A DNA stretch of 64,000 bases from NCBI RefSeq assembly GCF_014673495.1, contig NZ_CP051006.1, positions 7,687,001-7,751,000 on the forward strand, written 5' to 3'. The translations under genes were made by a program, and so were the position numbers. The stretch comes from Streptomyces griseofuscus (GTDB lineage Bacteria; Actinomycetota; Actinomycetes; Streptomycetales; Streptomycetaceae). The notes beneath the pieces are model-generated. The model was not told where the DNA came from. It searched no databases and saw only the letters and a program-made list of their open reading frames with translations. Below are positions 34,234 through 42,139 of the stretch, piece by piece (within the stretch, counting starts at the first letter, position 1; the number at the start of each line of letters is the position of its first letter).

Positions 34234-34767
34234 ATGACCGACTTGAGCGAAAACATGAACGACACGAGGACCGCGGACCTTCGCGTCCGCCTCGCGACCA
34301 TCGACGACCGGCCCGCCGTGGAGCGGCTGTGGCTGATGTTCCGTCATGACATGTCCGAGTACCAGGGCGGACTGCCCGCGGCCGACGGCACGTTCCGCAG
34401 CGAGCGGCTGGAGTCCGCGTTCACCGGCGACGGCTGGGCGCCGTACCTGCTGACCTGCGGGGACCATCTCGTCGGGTTCGCCTTCGTACGGGGACTCGAC
34501 GGGCCGGTGCGCGTGCTGAACAGCTTCTTCGTGGTGCGGGGCGCCCGGCGCGGGGGAGTGGGACTCAGGGCCGTACAGGAGGTGCTGCGGCGGCATCCGG
34601 GGCGGTGGGAGGTGGCCTTTCAGCGGGACAATGCGGGCGGGGCGGCCTTCTGGCACCGGGTCGCGGAGGAGGTCGCGCCGGGTGCGTGGAGCCGTACCGA
34701 ACGGGCCGTACCGGGGCGGCCGTCGCTGCCCGCCGACCTGTGGCTGAGCTTCACCGTGCGCCGCTGA
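34234..34767 (+). CDS. GNAT-family acetyltransferase
   Basis: 177 residues from ATG 34234. The order is GNAT-like: VRLATIDDRPAVERLW near the start, a central FFVVRGARRGGVGLRAVQEVL with the acetyl-CoA loop (RRGGVG), and VAFQRDNAGGAAFWHRV at the end. Target unknown. Its ribosome site GGGGAGG is buried in the 3' arm of the strong hairpin at 34188-34227, so its translation may be controlled or normally low. An upstream start at 34183 would place the hairpin inside the gene and is less likely. A terminator lies 38 bp after the stop. Confidence 0.82.
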   Translation: MTDLSENMNDTRTADLRVRLATIDDRPAVERLWLMFRHDMSEYQGGLPAADGTFRSERLESAFTGDGWAPYLLTCGDHLVGFAFVRGLDGPVRVLNSFFVVRGARRGGVGLRAVQEVLRRHPGRWEVAFQRDNAGGAAFWHRVAEEVAPGAWSRTERAVPGRPSLPADLWLSFTVRR

Positions 34768-34804
34768 GCGGGTCCCCGGACGAGAAGGGCGCGGGGCAGG
34801 GAAG

Positions 34805-34833
34805 AGGGCCGGTCCGCTGGGCGCACCGGCCCT
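34805..34833. terminator. terminator between convergent GNAT and SPW genes
   Basis: Perfect 9-bp stem AGGGCCGGT (34805-34813) / ACCGGCCCT (34825-34833), followed on the plus strand by a pyrimidine-rich, T-containing tract. Confidence 0.7.
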
Positions 34834-34923
34834 CCGTCCTTCTTCCTTCCGTGTTCTTCTTCCCTTTCGCGTTCTCGACGATCCGCTCCTTCCTCGTGCG
34901 TTCTCGTCGTGCTTCCTTCCCCG

Positions 34924-35379
34924 CTAAGGCCTGGGCGTGCTCTTCGTGGCCTTGGTGGCCTTCGCCGACGTCGCGGCGCAGACGATTCCCAGGAGGAGGG
35001 CCAGTGCGCCGATCACGATGTTGTTGATGATCACACCGGTGTCCGGGGCGCTCCCCACGATCCACGGGGCGATGATCATCCAGACGCCCAGCGCGCACAT
35101 CGCCCAACTGAGGCCGTACATCCGCTCGGGGGCCCTGGTGAATCCCAGCGCCAGCAGCCCGATCGCGATACCCATGATCAGGTTGTGGGTCATGAGCGCC
35201 GGCTGGCTGGCGGTGTAGTGCAGGATCCAGGGCGACGCCGCGCAGTACAGGCCGAGCAGGAACACCGGCCCGTCCACGAGCGCCACATCACGACCGCCGA
35301 GCATGCGGTCGTAGCGTTCCCGCATTTCGGAGACATCGGGGTGGGTCGACATGTCACCCCTGTGCGAGACGTTGGCCAT
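34924..35379 (-). CDS. SPW-repeat membrane protein
   Basis: 151 residues with four hydrophobic segments. ASPWILHYTASQPALMTHNLI (part of repeat 1) and IAPWIVGSAPDTGVIINNIVI (repeat 2) show the SPW-type Pro-Trp motif followed by an Asn-rich helix. The family is common in actinobacteria and unstudied. ATG 35379 has AAGGAGACC upstream. The N-terminal 45 residues are charged and cytosolic. Divergent from the frameshifted remnant at 35503. Confidence 0.85.
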   Translation of the reverse strand: MANVSHRGDMSTHPDVSEMRERYDRMLGGRDVALVDGPVFLLGLYCAASPWILHYTASQPALMTHNLIMGIAIGLLALGFTRAPERMYGLSWAMCALGVWMIIAPWIVGSAPDTGVIINNIVIGALALLLGIVCAATSAKATKATKSTPRP

Positions 35380-35502
35380 GACTTTGGTCTCCTTCGGATG
35401 CGCAGGCCAGACCAATGGTGGATGCGGTGTTCAGCGAGCACCGCGCTACCCATTTTGCGCCTGTTCGCGACTTATGTGTAGCGGAGGAGCCGGTTGTCAT
35501 GT

Positions 35503-35855
35503 ATGGGGTTGTTCCGCAGGGTTTGGTACAACCTTCAATCGGCCGGACGGGTCTTCGTGGGGGCGAGCGACGCGCCGGCCCTGGATTTCCATGGTGGCCC
35601 CGTCCAGGCCCAGTTGGGCGCCGAGAACGGCATCCCGTTCGCCGGGTCGAGATGCGGTTCCCCGAGGGCGTGACCGTGCTGAGCGTCCCGGAGGGCTGCG
35701 GGCCCGCGCCCATCACCCTGGGGGCGATCAGTGCGGGAGTCATCGGCGCGGAGGACGAACCGGGCCCGCCCGCATGGGTCGTCGCGGCGGGCGCCGCCGC
35801 CCTGGCCGGGGTCATCGGCGGGGTTCTCGCCCTCGTCCGCCGTCGCGCACGCTGA
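35503..35855 (+). pseudogene. frameshifted gene with C-terminal membrane anchor
   Basis: Two open frames read as one protein when joined. Frame A (ATG 35503 onward) gives FVGASDAPALDFHGG and AQLGAENGIPFAG up to about 35645; frame B continues VEMRFPEGVTVLSVPEGC, a membrane helix (AAGAAALAGVIGGVLALV) and the terminal RRRAR. A single missing G in the run near 35640-35646 explains the break. Another ATG (35499, frame B) sits 10 bases after GGAGGAG, so the 5' end is uncertain. The family is not recognised; the architecture suggests a surface protein with a tail anchor. A sequencing error is possible. Confidence 0.5.
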
Positions 35856-36041
35856 CCTCCGAGGCGGTCACGCTCCCCGTGGACCCGGACCGGCCGTACG
35901 GCGCCGGCCCGGCGTGGACGGCCGCCGTGGGCGAGCCACGCCCCGTCCGCCCGGACGCGCCCGCACCGGGCCCAGGGGGGGGCGACACGCCGTACCACGG
36001 CCCCCGCGGCCGACCGATGGGGCCGCCCCGTCCGCCCGTAT

Positions 36042-36059
36042 GACTACCATCGTGTAGAC
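36042..36059 (+). promoter_or_regulatory. candidate BlaI-type operator
   Basis: GACTAC-CATCGT-GTAGAC is an inverted repeat with one mismatch, 40 bp upstream of the BlaI-like gene. BlaI/MecI proteins bind TAC-N-GTA dyads, so autoregulation is likely. Confidence 0.5.
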
Positions 36060-36098
36060 GGTCCGCACACGGACGACGAGGAGGGTGAGGACATTTCC

Positions 36099-36479
36099 AT
36101 GACCGAGGACGCCAGGGACGAACGCCGGCCGGCCGGTGGACTGGAGGCCAGCGTCATGGCCGCGCTCTGGGCCGCCGACGGGCCCCTGACCCCCGGGCAG
36201 GTCCAGGCCGGCCTGGGTGCGGACCTGGCGCGTACGACGGTGACGACGATCCTCAGCCGCCTGCACGACAAGGGCGTCGTCGAACGGCAGCGCAGGGGCC
36301 GCGGCTTCGTGTACTTCCCCGTCCAGGAGGTCCAGGACGCCCATGGCCTCACCGCCCGGCGGATGCACACCGAGCTGGACCGGGACAGCGACCGCGAGAC
36401 CGTACTGGCCCGCTTCGTCGCCCAGCTCAACCCCGACGACGAGCGCATCCTGCGGGACCTCCTCGAATCCGACGGCTGA
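36099..36479 (+). CDS. BlaI/MecI/CopY-family repressor
   Basis: 126 residues with the penicillinase-repressor winged helix: LEASVMAALWAADGPLTPGQV, then DLARTTVTTILSRLHDKGVVERQ with the recognition helix near 40-55. The C-terminal helices (about 80-126) would form the dimer interface. It pairs with the M56 metalloprotease gene 16 bp downstream, the arrangement of BlaI-BlaR1. When the protease senses its signal, the repressor is cut or released. In actinobacteria this family also controls respiratory and redox genes. A candidate operator lies upstream at 36042-36059. Confidence 0.92.
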   Translation: MTEDARDERRPAGGLEASVMAALWAADGPLTPGQVQAGLGADLARTTVTTILSRLHDKGVVERQRRGRGFVYFPVQEVQDAHGLTARRMHTELDRDSDRETVLARFVAQLNPDDERILRDLLESDG

Positions 36480-36495
36480 TGAGAGCCCCCGGCCG

Positions 36496-37422
36496 ATGAC
36501 CGCCCTGCTCCTGCTGCCCCTGCTGCTGCCCTGCGCCCTGCCGGTGCTGGCCCGGCGGGCCCTCGCCCGGCTGGCCCCGGCCGCCGCGCTGTGGGCCGTC
36601 ACGCTCTGCGCCGTGGCCCTCGCCGGCTGCTCACTGGCGGCGCTCGGCGCCTTCGTGCTGATCGGGCTGCTCAGGCTCCCCCTGTTCGCCGCGTTCGGCG
36701 AGTTCATCCACCCGCTGCACACCGCCTCCGCCCTGATCGTGGTGCCGGCCGCCGCCACCTCGGTCGGCGTCCTCGCCGTCTGCTGCTGGACCCTCGTCCG
36801 CTCGGTGCTGCGCCAGAGCCGGGCCTTCCGGATCGCCCGCACCGAGGCCGGGCGGCGGCCCGCCGCCGGTGATCTGTGCGTGGTGGACTCGCCCCGCCCC
36901 GACGCCTACGCGCTGCCCGGCCGCCCGCACCGCATCGTCGTCACCACGGCGATGCTGCGCAGCCTGGACGGGCCCGAGCGGGAGGCGCTGTTCGCGCACG
37001 AGCGGGCGCACAACGAGGGCGGCCACCACTACTTCCTCGCCGCGGCCGAACTCGCCGCGCACTGCCACCCCGCGCTGCGACCGGTCCGTACGACCATCCG
37101 GCTGGCCGCCGAGCTGGCCGCCGACGAGGCCGCCGCCGCGCGGGTGGGGGACCGGCGGCTGACCGCGCGGGCCATCGCCCGTGCCGCTCTCGCCGGGCAC
37201 GCCGCCCGCACCCCGCGGCCGGACTTCGCCGCCGCGGCGACCACGGGGCCGGTTCCGCAGCGGGTGCAGGCCCTGCTGGGCGCGCCCGGCAGGCCCCGCG
37301 CGGGCCGGGCCGTCGCCGCGCTGCTCATCGCCTGCACCGCCCTGTCCGGGGCGGCCGCGGCGGCCGGGCTGGTGGACTTCCATCACCGGGTGGAGGTCGC
37401 GCAGGGCGAGGAAACGCCCTGA
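36496..37422 (+). CDS. M56-family membrane metalloprotease (BlaR1-like)
   Basis: 308 residues from ATG 36496. Transmembrane segments cover about 1-20, 32-58, 72-100 and 270-290. The cytosolic protease domain has the zinc motif HERAH within LFAHERAHNEGGHHY near 165 and a downstream LAADEAAAARVGDRR acidic segment. There is no penicillin-binding sensor domain, unlike BlaR1. It probably cleaves or inactivates the BlaI-like repressor encoded just upstream. Its stop lies inside the first unit of the tandem repeats at 37418-37524. Confidence 0.9.
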   Translation: MTALLLLPLLLPCALPVLARRALARLAPAAALWAVTLCAVALAGCSLAALGAFVLIGLLRLPLFAAFGEFIHPLHTASALIVVPAAATSVGVLAVCCWTLVRSVLRQSRAFRIARTEAGRRPAAGDLCVVDSPRPDAYALPGRPHRIVVTTAMLRSLDGPEREALFAHERAHNEGGHHYFLAAAELAAHCHPALRPVRTTIRLAAELAADEAAAARVGDRRLTARAIARAALAGHAARTPRPDFAAAATTGPVPQRVQALLGAPGRPRAGRAVAALLIACTALSGAAAAAGLVDFHHRVEVAQGEETP

Positions 37423-37524
37423 CGCGGCGAGGCACGGACCTCACGCGGCGAGCCGTGGACCTGACGCGGCGAGGCGTTGACACGACGCGGCGGGGTGCGG
37501 GCGCCTGACGCGGCAGGGCCGGAT
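37418..37524 (+). repeat. five 21-bp tandem repeats
   Basis: Units start at 37418, 37439, 37460, 37481 and 37504 (the last after a 2-bp insertion). The shared core is (C)CTGACGCGGCGAGGC with variants. The array starts in the last two codons of the M56 gene. A 21-bp period is exactly two helical turns and also encodes a heptad (xLTRRGx) in one frame. No gene uses that frame convincingly. Confidence 0.75.
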
Positions 37525-37606
37525 CGCCGCGGTGCGAAACCGGCGAAGCGCCCTTGCGTGAACTCCCCGGACGGCCTTGTCACGACACCCGTCCGACGTC
37601 TTCGCG

Positions 37607-37665
37607 ACGCGCGTAGACAACTCCCCGGCAACGCGCGTAGACAAGGATCTGGTTTTACGTATAAC
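37607..37665 (+). promoter_or_regulatory. direct repeat and promoter of adenosine deaminase gene
   Basis: ACGCGCGTAGACAA occurs at 37607-37620 and 37631-37644. The second copy supplies TAGACA (37638-37643) as -35, followed by 16 bp and TATAAC (37660-37665) as -10, about 81 bp upstream of ATG 37746. Confidence 0.5.
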
Positions 37666-37745
37666 CTCACCGGCTAACCAACCCCGTCGGCACCGTCGGC
37701 CGTCTGATCGACCCCGGTACAACCCCTGCTGAGGAACGCCCTGCC

Positions 37746-38816
37746 ATGACCGCCCCCCGCATCGACACCGACACCCTCCGCCGCCTCCCCAAGGCCGTGC
37801 TGCACGACCACCTCGACGGCGGTCTGCGCCCCGCCACCCTCGTGGAGCTGGCCGCCGAGGTCGGGCACCGGCTGCCCACCACGGACCCGGACGAGCTGGC
37901 CGCCTGGTACGTCGAGGCCGCCAACTCCGGTGACCTGGTGCGCTACATCGCCACCTTCGAGCACACCCTCGCCGTGATGCAGACCCGCGAGGGCCTGCTG
38001 CGCACCGCCGAGGAGTACGTCCTTGACCTCGCCGCCGACGGCGTGGTCTACGGCGAGGTGCGCTACGCCCCCGAGCTGAACACCCGGGGCGGGCTGAGCC
38101 TCGCCGAGGTCGTGGAGAGCGTGCAGGAGGGCCTGGCCGCCGGTATGGCGAAGGCCGCCGCCGCGGGCACCCCGGTGCGCGTCGGCACCCTGCTGTGCGG
38201 CATGCGGATGTTCGACCGCGTCGCCGAGGCCGCCGATCTGGCCGTGGCCTACCGGGACGCCGGCGTCGTCGGCTTCGACATCGCCGGTGCCGAGGACGGC
38301 TTCCCGCCCGCCGACCACCTGGCCGCCTTCGAGCACCTGCGCCGCGAGAGCGTGCCCTTCACCATCCACGCCGGCGAGGCGTACGGCCTGCCCAGCATCC
38401 ACCAGGCGGTCCAGGTGTGCGGCGCCCAGCGCATCGGGCACGGCGTGCGGCTGACCGAGGACATCGTGGACGGCAAGCTCGGCCGGCTCGCGTCCTGGGT
38501 GCGCGACCGCCGGATCGCCCTGGAGATGTGCCCCACCTCCAACCTCCAGACCGGCTGCGCCACCTCGATCGCCGGGCACCCGATCACCGCGATGAAGGAC
38601 CTCGGCTTCCGGGTCACCCTGAACACCGACAACCGGCTGGTGTCGGGCACCACGATGACCCGGGAGATGGCGCTGCTGGTCGAGGAGGCCGGCTGGGGCG
38701 TCGAGGACCTGCGGACCGTCACGGTGAACGCGCTCAAGAGCGCGTTCATCCCGTTCGACGAGCGCACGGCCCTCATCGAGGACGTGGTGCTGCCCGGCTA
38801 CGCCGCCGCGCTCTGA
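37746..38816 (+). CDS. add: adenosine deaminase
   Basis: 356 residues, standard length. Zinc and catalytic residues are visible: HDHLDGGLRP near 20 (H-x-H), FDIAGAEDGFP near 180, the metal His in IHAGEAYG near 209, IGHGVRL near 233, and LNTDNRLVSGTTMTRE near 292 with the catalytic Asp pair. It deaminates adenosine and deoxyadenosine to inosine in purine salvage. GAGGAA precedes the ATG. Its 3' end overlaps the convergent DinB-like gene by 19 bp. Preceded by a clear TAGACA/TATAAC promoter. Confidence 0.95.
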   Translation: MTAPRIDTDTLRRLPKAVLHDHLDGGLRPATLVELAAEVGHRLPTTDPDELAAWYVEAANSGDLVRYIATFEHTLAVMQTREGLLRTAEEYVLDLAADGVVYGEVRYAPELNTRGGLSLAEVVESVQEGLAAGMAKAAAAGTPVRVGTLLCGMRMFDRVAEAADLAVAYRDAGVVGFDIAGAEDGFPPADHLAAFEHLRRESVPFTIHAGEAYGLPSIHQAVQVCGAQRIGHGVRLTEDIVDGKLGRLASWVRDRRIALEMCPTSNLQTGCATSIAGHPITAMKDLGFRVTLNTDNRLVSGTTMTREMALLVEEAGWGVEDLRTVTVNALKSAFIPFDERTALIEDVVLPGYAAAL

Positions 38817-39313
38817 ACCAGCCCCTTGAGGTAGGCGGCCTGTCCGATGTGCTGGAGATCGTCGGACAGGACGCTCACCAGGCGGGCGCCGAGCGTGACC
38901 GGCGGGTCCCAGCGCTCGTCCACGATGCCTTCGAGATCCTTGGCGGCCAGTGAGCGCAGCGCGCCCAGCGTCCGCTCGTGCACCGCGTCGTAGTACCCGC
39001 TCAGCAGGTCGGCGCCGGTCACCCGTACCTTCGCGACCTTGGCCGGGGTGTGCCCGTAGCCGGTGTCGGCGCGCGGCAGATCGAGTCCGAACCGCTTCTC
39101 CCAGCCGTCGGTGAGCCACACCTGGTCGAGGCCGAAGGCGTCGGCGATGTGGTCGTCCTGCACCCGGGTGAGATGCCAGACCAGCCAGGCGATGGTGTTG
39201 GCGCCCGGGGCCGGGCTGTGGTGCAGCTCGTCCGGTCCGAGGCCGTCGACGGTGTCGTGGACTTCTTCCTGGATACGGCCGTAGCCGTCGATGAGGATGT
39301 CCTTGGCATGCAT
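38798..39313 (-). CDS. DinB-like/DUF664 mycothiol-dependent transferase-type protein
   Basis: 171 residues from ATG 39313, a four-helix bundle type. WLVWHLTRVQDDHIAD near 45 carries the first metal-type His and acidic residues; LSDDLQHIGQAAYLKGL near the C-terminus carries the second His. These match the DinB/YfiT-like fold, members of which use mycothiol or bacillithiol in actinobacteria and firmicutes. The substrate is unknown. A GTG 39328 or ATG 39325 start would add four or five residues. It overlaps the add gene tail on the opposite strand. Confidence 0.85.
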   Translation of the reverse strand: MHAKDILIDGYGRIQEEVHDTVDGLGPDELHHSPAPGANTIAWLVWHLTRVQDDHIADAFGLDQVWLTDGWEKRFGLDLPRADTGYGHTPAKVAKVRVTGADLLSGYYDAVHERTLGALRSLAAKDLEGIVDERWDPPVTLGARLVSVLSDDLQHIGQAAYLKGLVQSAAA

Positions 39314-39356
39314 ACCGTCCACCATCACAGATGGACGGCGCGGTCGCGTCCGCAGT

Positions 39357-40259
39357 TCAGGACGACCGGTACGGCGCCAGGCCCTCCGCCTCCAGCAGCG
39401 CGAGGAGGGCGCGGGCCGCGGGGCTGGTGGAGTGCTCGTGCGGCAGCAGGGCCACCGTCTCGTACTCGGCCTCGCCCGCCCCCTTGAGCGGCAGTGCGGT
39501 CAGCGTGGGCCGCTTGTGCCGGAAATGCCGGGGCACGACCGCGATGCCCAGGTTCTCGTCCACCAGGTCGAGCAGCGTGTGGACGTCGTTGACCTCCAGC
39601 GCGACCGTGCGCCGTACCCCCGCCGCGGCGAAGGCGGTGTCGGTGGCGCGGCGCGGGCCCCAGTCCGGGTGGAAGTCGACGAAGACCTCACCGGCGAGGT
39701 CGTCCGGGCACAGCAGCGTCCCGGTCGCGGCGAGTCGGTGCCGGGGGTGGCACAGCACGGTCATCGGCTCGCTGGTCAGCGACACCGAGCGCAACTGGTC
39801 GCCGTCCGCCCGGGTGCGGTACGCGAAGGCCAGGTCCAGGCGCCCCGCCGCGACCTCCTCCGCCAGCGCGCCCGAGCCCGCCTGGCGCAGCCGGATCTCC
39901 ACGTCCGGGTGCTCGCGCCGGAACGCGGCCAGCAGCCGGGCCACATGCACCCCGGCGATGCACTGCTCGGTGCCCAGCGCCAGCGTGCCGCGCAGCACGC
40001 CCTGCACCGCCGCGACCGCCTCGTGCGCCGCGCGCACCTGCGCGAGGATCCGTTCGGCCTCCACCAGCAGCGCGCGTCCCGCCTCGGTCAGCGTGACCCG
40101 CCGTGTGGTGCGCACGAACAGCGGCGCCCGCAGCTCCCGTTCCAGCGCCCGGATGGACGCGGACAGGCCCGACTGGGACACCATCAGCCGCTCGGCGGCC
40201 CGGGTGAAGTGCTGGTCCTCGGCGACCGCGACGAAGTGCTGGAGATGGCGCAGTTCCAT
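39357..40259 (-). CDS. LysR-family transcriptional regulator
   Basis: 300 residues from ATG 40259. The N-terminal winged helix reads MELRHLQHFVAVAEDQHF then SQSGLSASIRALEREL, the LysR recognition helix. The C-terminal effector domain (about 90-295) has VSLTSEPMTVLCHPRHRLAA and LVDENLGIAVVPRH. It likely controls itself and the divergent aldo-keto reductase. A 7-bp-arm inverted repeat lies directly in front of its start codon. The inducer is unknown. Confidence 0.92.
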   Translation of the reverse strand: MELRHLQHFVAVAEDQHFTRAAERLMVSQSGLSASIRALERELRAPLFVRTTRRVTLTEAGRALLVEAERILAQVRAAHEAVAAVQGVLRGTLALGTEQCIAGVHVARLLAAFRREHPDVEIRLRQAGSGALAEEVAAGRLDLAFAYRTRADGDQLRSVSLTSEPMTVLCHPRHRLAATGTLLCPDDLAGEVFVDFHPDWGPRRATDTAFAAAGVRRTVALEVNDVHTLLDLVDENLGIAVVPRHFRHKRPTLTALPLKGAGEAEYETVALLPHEHSTSPAARALLALLEAEGLAPYRSS

Positions 40260-40260
40260 G

Positions 40261-40283
40261 ATTGAGCAGCCTAGCCGCTCAAT
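40261..40283. promoter_or_regulatory. inverted repeat at lysR start, likely LysR site
   Basis: ATTGAGC (40261-40267) and GCTCAAT (40277-40283) are perfect arms separated by 9 bp, beginning one base upstream of the LysR start codon. On the minus strand TAGGCT inside the spacer could be the -10 box, so LysR binding would block its own promoter. Confidence 0.55.
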
Positions 40284-40367
40284 TCCATCCGATTCTCCCA
40301 TTGGACCGCAGGGCGCAGCCCGGGGAATCCTGGACCGGAAGATCCGTGCCCACCCCCTGGAGTCGCG

Positions 40368-41360
40368 TTGTACACCGCATCCCCCGACCGCTACGCCGAG
40401 ATGCCCTACCGGCGCACCGGACGCAGCGGCCTCAAGCTCCCCGCGCTGTCGCTCGGCCTGTGGCACAACTTCGGACCCGACCGCCCCGAGGAGACCCAGC
40501 GGGCCATCCTGCGCCGCGCCCTCGACCTCGGCGTCACCCACTTCGACCTGGCCAACAACTACGGCCCGCCGCCCGGCGCCGCCGAGTCCGCGCTCGGCGC
40601 CGCCCTCGCCGCGGACCTCGCGCCCTACCGCGACGAGCTGGTCATCTCCACCAAGGCCGGCTACCTCATGTGGCCCGGTCCGTACGGCGAATGGGGCTCG
40701 CGCAAGTACCTGCTCGCCTCGCTCGACCAGAGCCTCGCGCGGATGGGCCTGGAGTACGTCGACATCTTCTACTCGCACCGCCCCGACCCGGACACTCCGC
40801 TGGAGGAGACGATGGGCGCCCTGCACACGGCGGTCCAGCAGGGCAAGGCGCTCTACGTCGGCGTCTCCAACTACTCCGCCGAGCAGACCCGGGAGGCCGC
40901 CCGCATCCTCGCCGACCTCGGCACCCCGCTCCTCATCCACCAGCCGCGCTACTCGATGCTCGACCGGCGCCCCGAGGACGAGGGCCTGCTCGACACCCTG
41001 GACGAACTGCGGGTCGGCTCCATCGTCTACTCCCCGCTGGAGCAGGGCCTGCTCACCGGCCGCTATCTCAAGGGCGTCCCGGAGGGCTCCCGCGCCGCCG
41101 GCGACAGCCCCTTCCTCAAGCCCGAGGCGGTCACCGAGGACCTCGTCGGACGGCTGCGCGCGCTCCAGGAGATCGCCGGGTCCCGCGGCCAGAGCCTCGC
41201 CCAGCTGGCCCTCGCCTGGGTGCTGCGCGGCGGCAGGGTCACCTCCGCCCTGGTCGGCGCGAGCAGCGCCCGCCAGCTGGAGGACAGCGTCGGCGCCCTG
41301 CGCAACCTGGACTTCGACGCGGCGGAACTGAAGCGGATCGACGCGATCGTACGGCCGTAG
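40368..41360 (+). CDS. aldo/keto reductase (YghZ-like)
   Basis: 330 residues from TTG 40368 with GGAG six bases upstream. AKR residues are present: FDLANNYGPPPG near 60 (Asp and Tyr), STKAGY near 90 (Lys) and YSHRPDPDTP near 132 (His), followed by the NADPH-binding ALVGASSARQLEDSV near 300. It resembles L-glyceraldehyde-3-phosphate reductases, which reduce small aldehydes including methylglyoxal. It is divergent from the LysR regulator. A large terminator lies downstream. Confidence 0.9.
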   Translation: MYTASPDRYAEMPYRRTGRSGLKLPALSLGLWHNFGPDRPEETQRAILRRALDLGVTHFDLANNYGPPPGAAESALGAALAADLAPYRDELVISTKAGYLMWPGPYGEWGSRKYLLASLDQSLARMGLEYVDIFYSHRPDPDTPLEETMGALHTAVQQGKALYVGVSNYSAEQTREAARILADLGTPLLIHQPRYSMLDRRPEDEGLLDTLDELRVGSIVYSPLEQGLLTGRYLKGVPEGSRAAGDSPFLKPEAVTEDLVGRLRALQEIAGSRGQSLAQLALAWVLRGGRVTSALVGASSARQLEDSVGALRNLDFDAAELKRIDAIVRP

Positions 41361-41387
41361 CACCGCACCCCTCGCGCCGACCCCCGC

Positions 41388-41435
41388 ACGCGGCCCGGCC
41401 TCCGCCCCACCCGGGGCGGGGAGGCCGGGCCGCGT
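41388..41435. terminator. bidirectional terminator after aldo/keto reductase
   Basis: Outer arms ACGCGGCCCGGCCT (41388-41401) and AGGCCGGGCCGCGT (41422-41435) pair perfectly, with more pairing inside across a 2-nt bulge. It lies between two convergent genes. Confidence 0.75.
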
Positions 41436-41439
41436 GCCG

Positions 41440-41823
41440 TCACGCACCCGCGGGGACCCGGTCCAGGAACCCCAGGACCTGGCGGATACGGCCCTCGCCG
41501 TCCAGCGTGACCACGTCGAACCCGGCGACCGGTGCCGAGCCGTCGGCCTCGTTCACCAGCTCCCAGCCGAAGCGCGCAGTGTCGTGGTGCCCGTCCACCG
41601 TGCCGAGCGGACGGAAGACGAACCCCGGGAACTGCTCGTGGGCCGCGGCGATCACGGCCGCCACGCCCTCGTGCCCGCGGACGTCGGCGAGCGGGTCGGT
41701 GTAGGAGCCGTCCGCGGCCCAGGCGGCGGCGACCGCCTTGCGCAGCGCCTCCGGCTCGGTGGCGTTCCAGGCCTCGAAGTAACGCGCGGCGGCGGTCTCG
41801 TAGCGTTCGGTGTTCACGGACAT
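41440..41823 (-). CDS. SnoaL-like / NTF2-fold protein
   Basis: 127 residues in an alpha-plus-beta cone fold. YFEAWNATEPEALRKAV near 15 and GSYTDPLADVRGHEGVAAVI near 40 are typical of the SnoaL-like polyketide-cyclase/NTF2 family, and VTLDGEGRIRQVLGFLD ends the barrel. Members bind small hydrophobic ligands; most are not cyclases. ATG 41823 has GGAGGC nine bases upstream. Its role cannot be inferred from neighbours. Confidence 0.85.
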   Translation of the reverse strand: MSVNTERYETAAARYFEAWNATEPEALRKAVAAAWAADGSYTDPLADVRGHEGVAAVIAAAHEQFPGFVFRPLGTVDGHHDTARFGWELVNEADGSAPVAGFDVVTLDGEGRIRQVLGFLDRVPAGA

Positions 41824-42139
41824 GGTGAATCAGCCTCCATCGGAGTCGTCTGTGCTGGTCGGACCCCGGATCGGGGTTTCGCCGACCCGGTGGAACCACC
41901 ATGCCCGAGGGGTGCCCGAGGGGTCGATTACCTCCGGGGTCATGCCCGTGGCGGCCCGCAGGACCCCATCATTTCGACCAAAAAGGGTGGGGAATATGCC
42001 AACAGAGTGGCCGGAAAGTCGTGGTGACAGTGTTTCGGCCGTGGCGATACTCGAACAGCGAGGGGCACTTCACCGCACGGAGCCGCACGGAGAGCGAGGT
42101 CCGCCCGGCACACCGGACGAGGCGACGGGGGAGTGATAC
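41824..42139. other. 316-bp intergenic region with short duplication
   Basis: Lies between the divergent SnoaL-like gene and a hypothetical gene. It holds a head-to-tail repeat GCCCGAGGGGT near 41903 and the small candidate gene at 41996-42136. Otherwise nothing is recognised. Confidence 0.4.
41996..42136 (+). CDS. candidate 46-residue small protein
   Basis: ATG 41996 follows AGGGTGGGGAAT, a convincing ribosome site, and the frame ends in TGA three bases before the GTG of the next gene, an arrangement that favours coupled translation. The product is hydrophilic and rich in Glu, Gly and Pro. I recognise no family. It may be only a leader frame or chance. Confidence 0.3.
   Translation: MPTEWPESRGDSVSAVAILEQRGALHRTEPHGERGPPGTPDEATGE

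Noticed and set aside
35415..35855. 146-residue frame taken as one intact gene
   Set aside because: Only its C-terminal half looks like protein; the N-terminal part is Arg/Pro-rich and the coding signal is in another frame, so it is treated as a frameshift.
41810..42136. 108-residue frame covering the whole gap
   Set aside because: The 5' part has no ribosome site and reads across the SnoaL-like leader; only the 41996 start is plausible.
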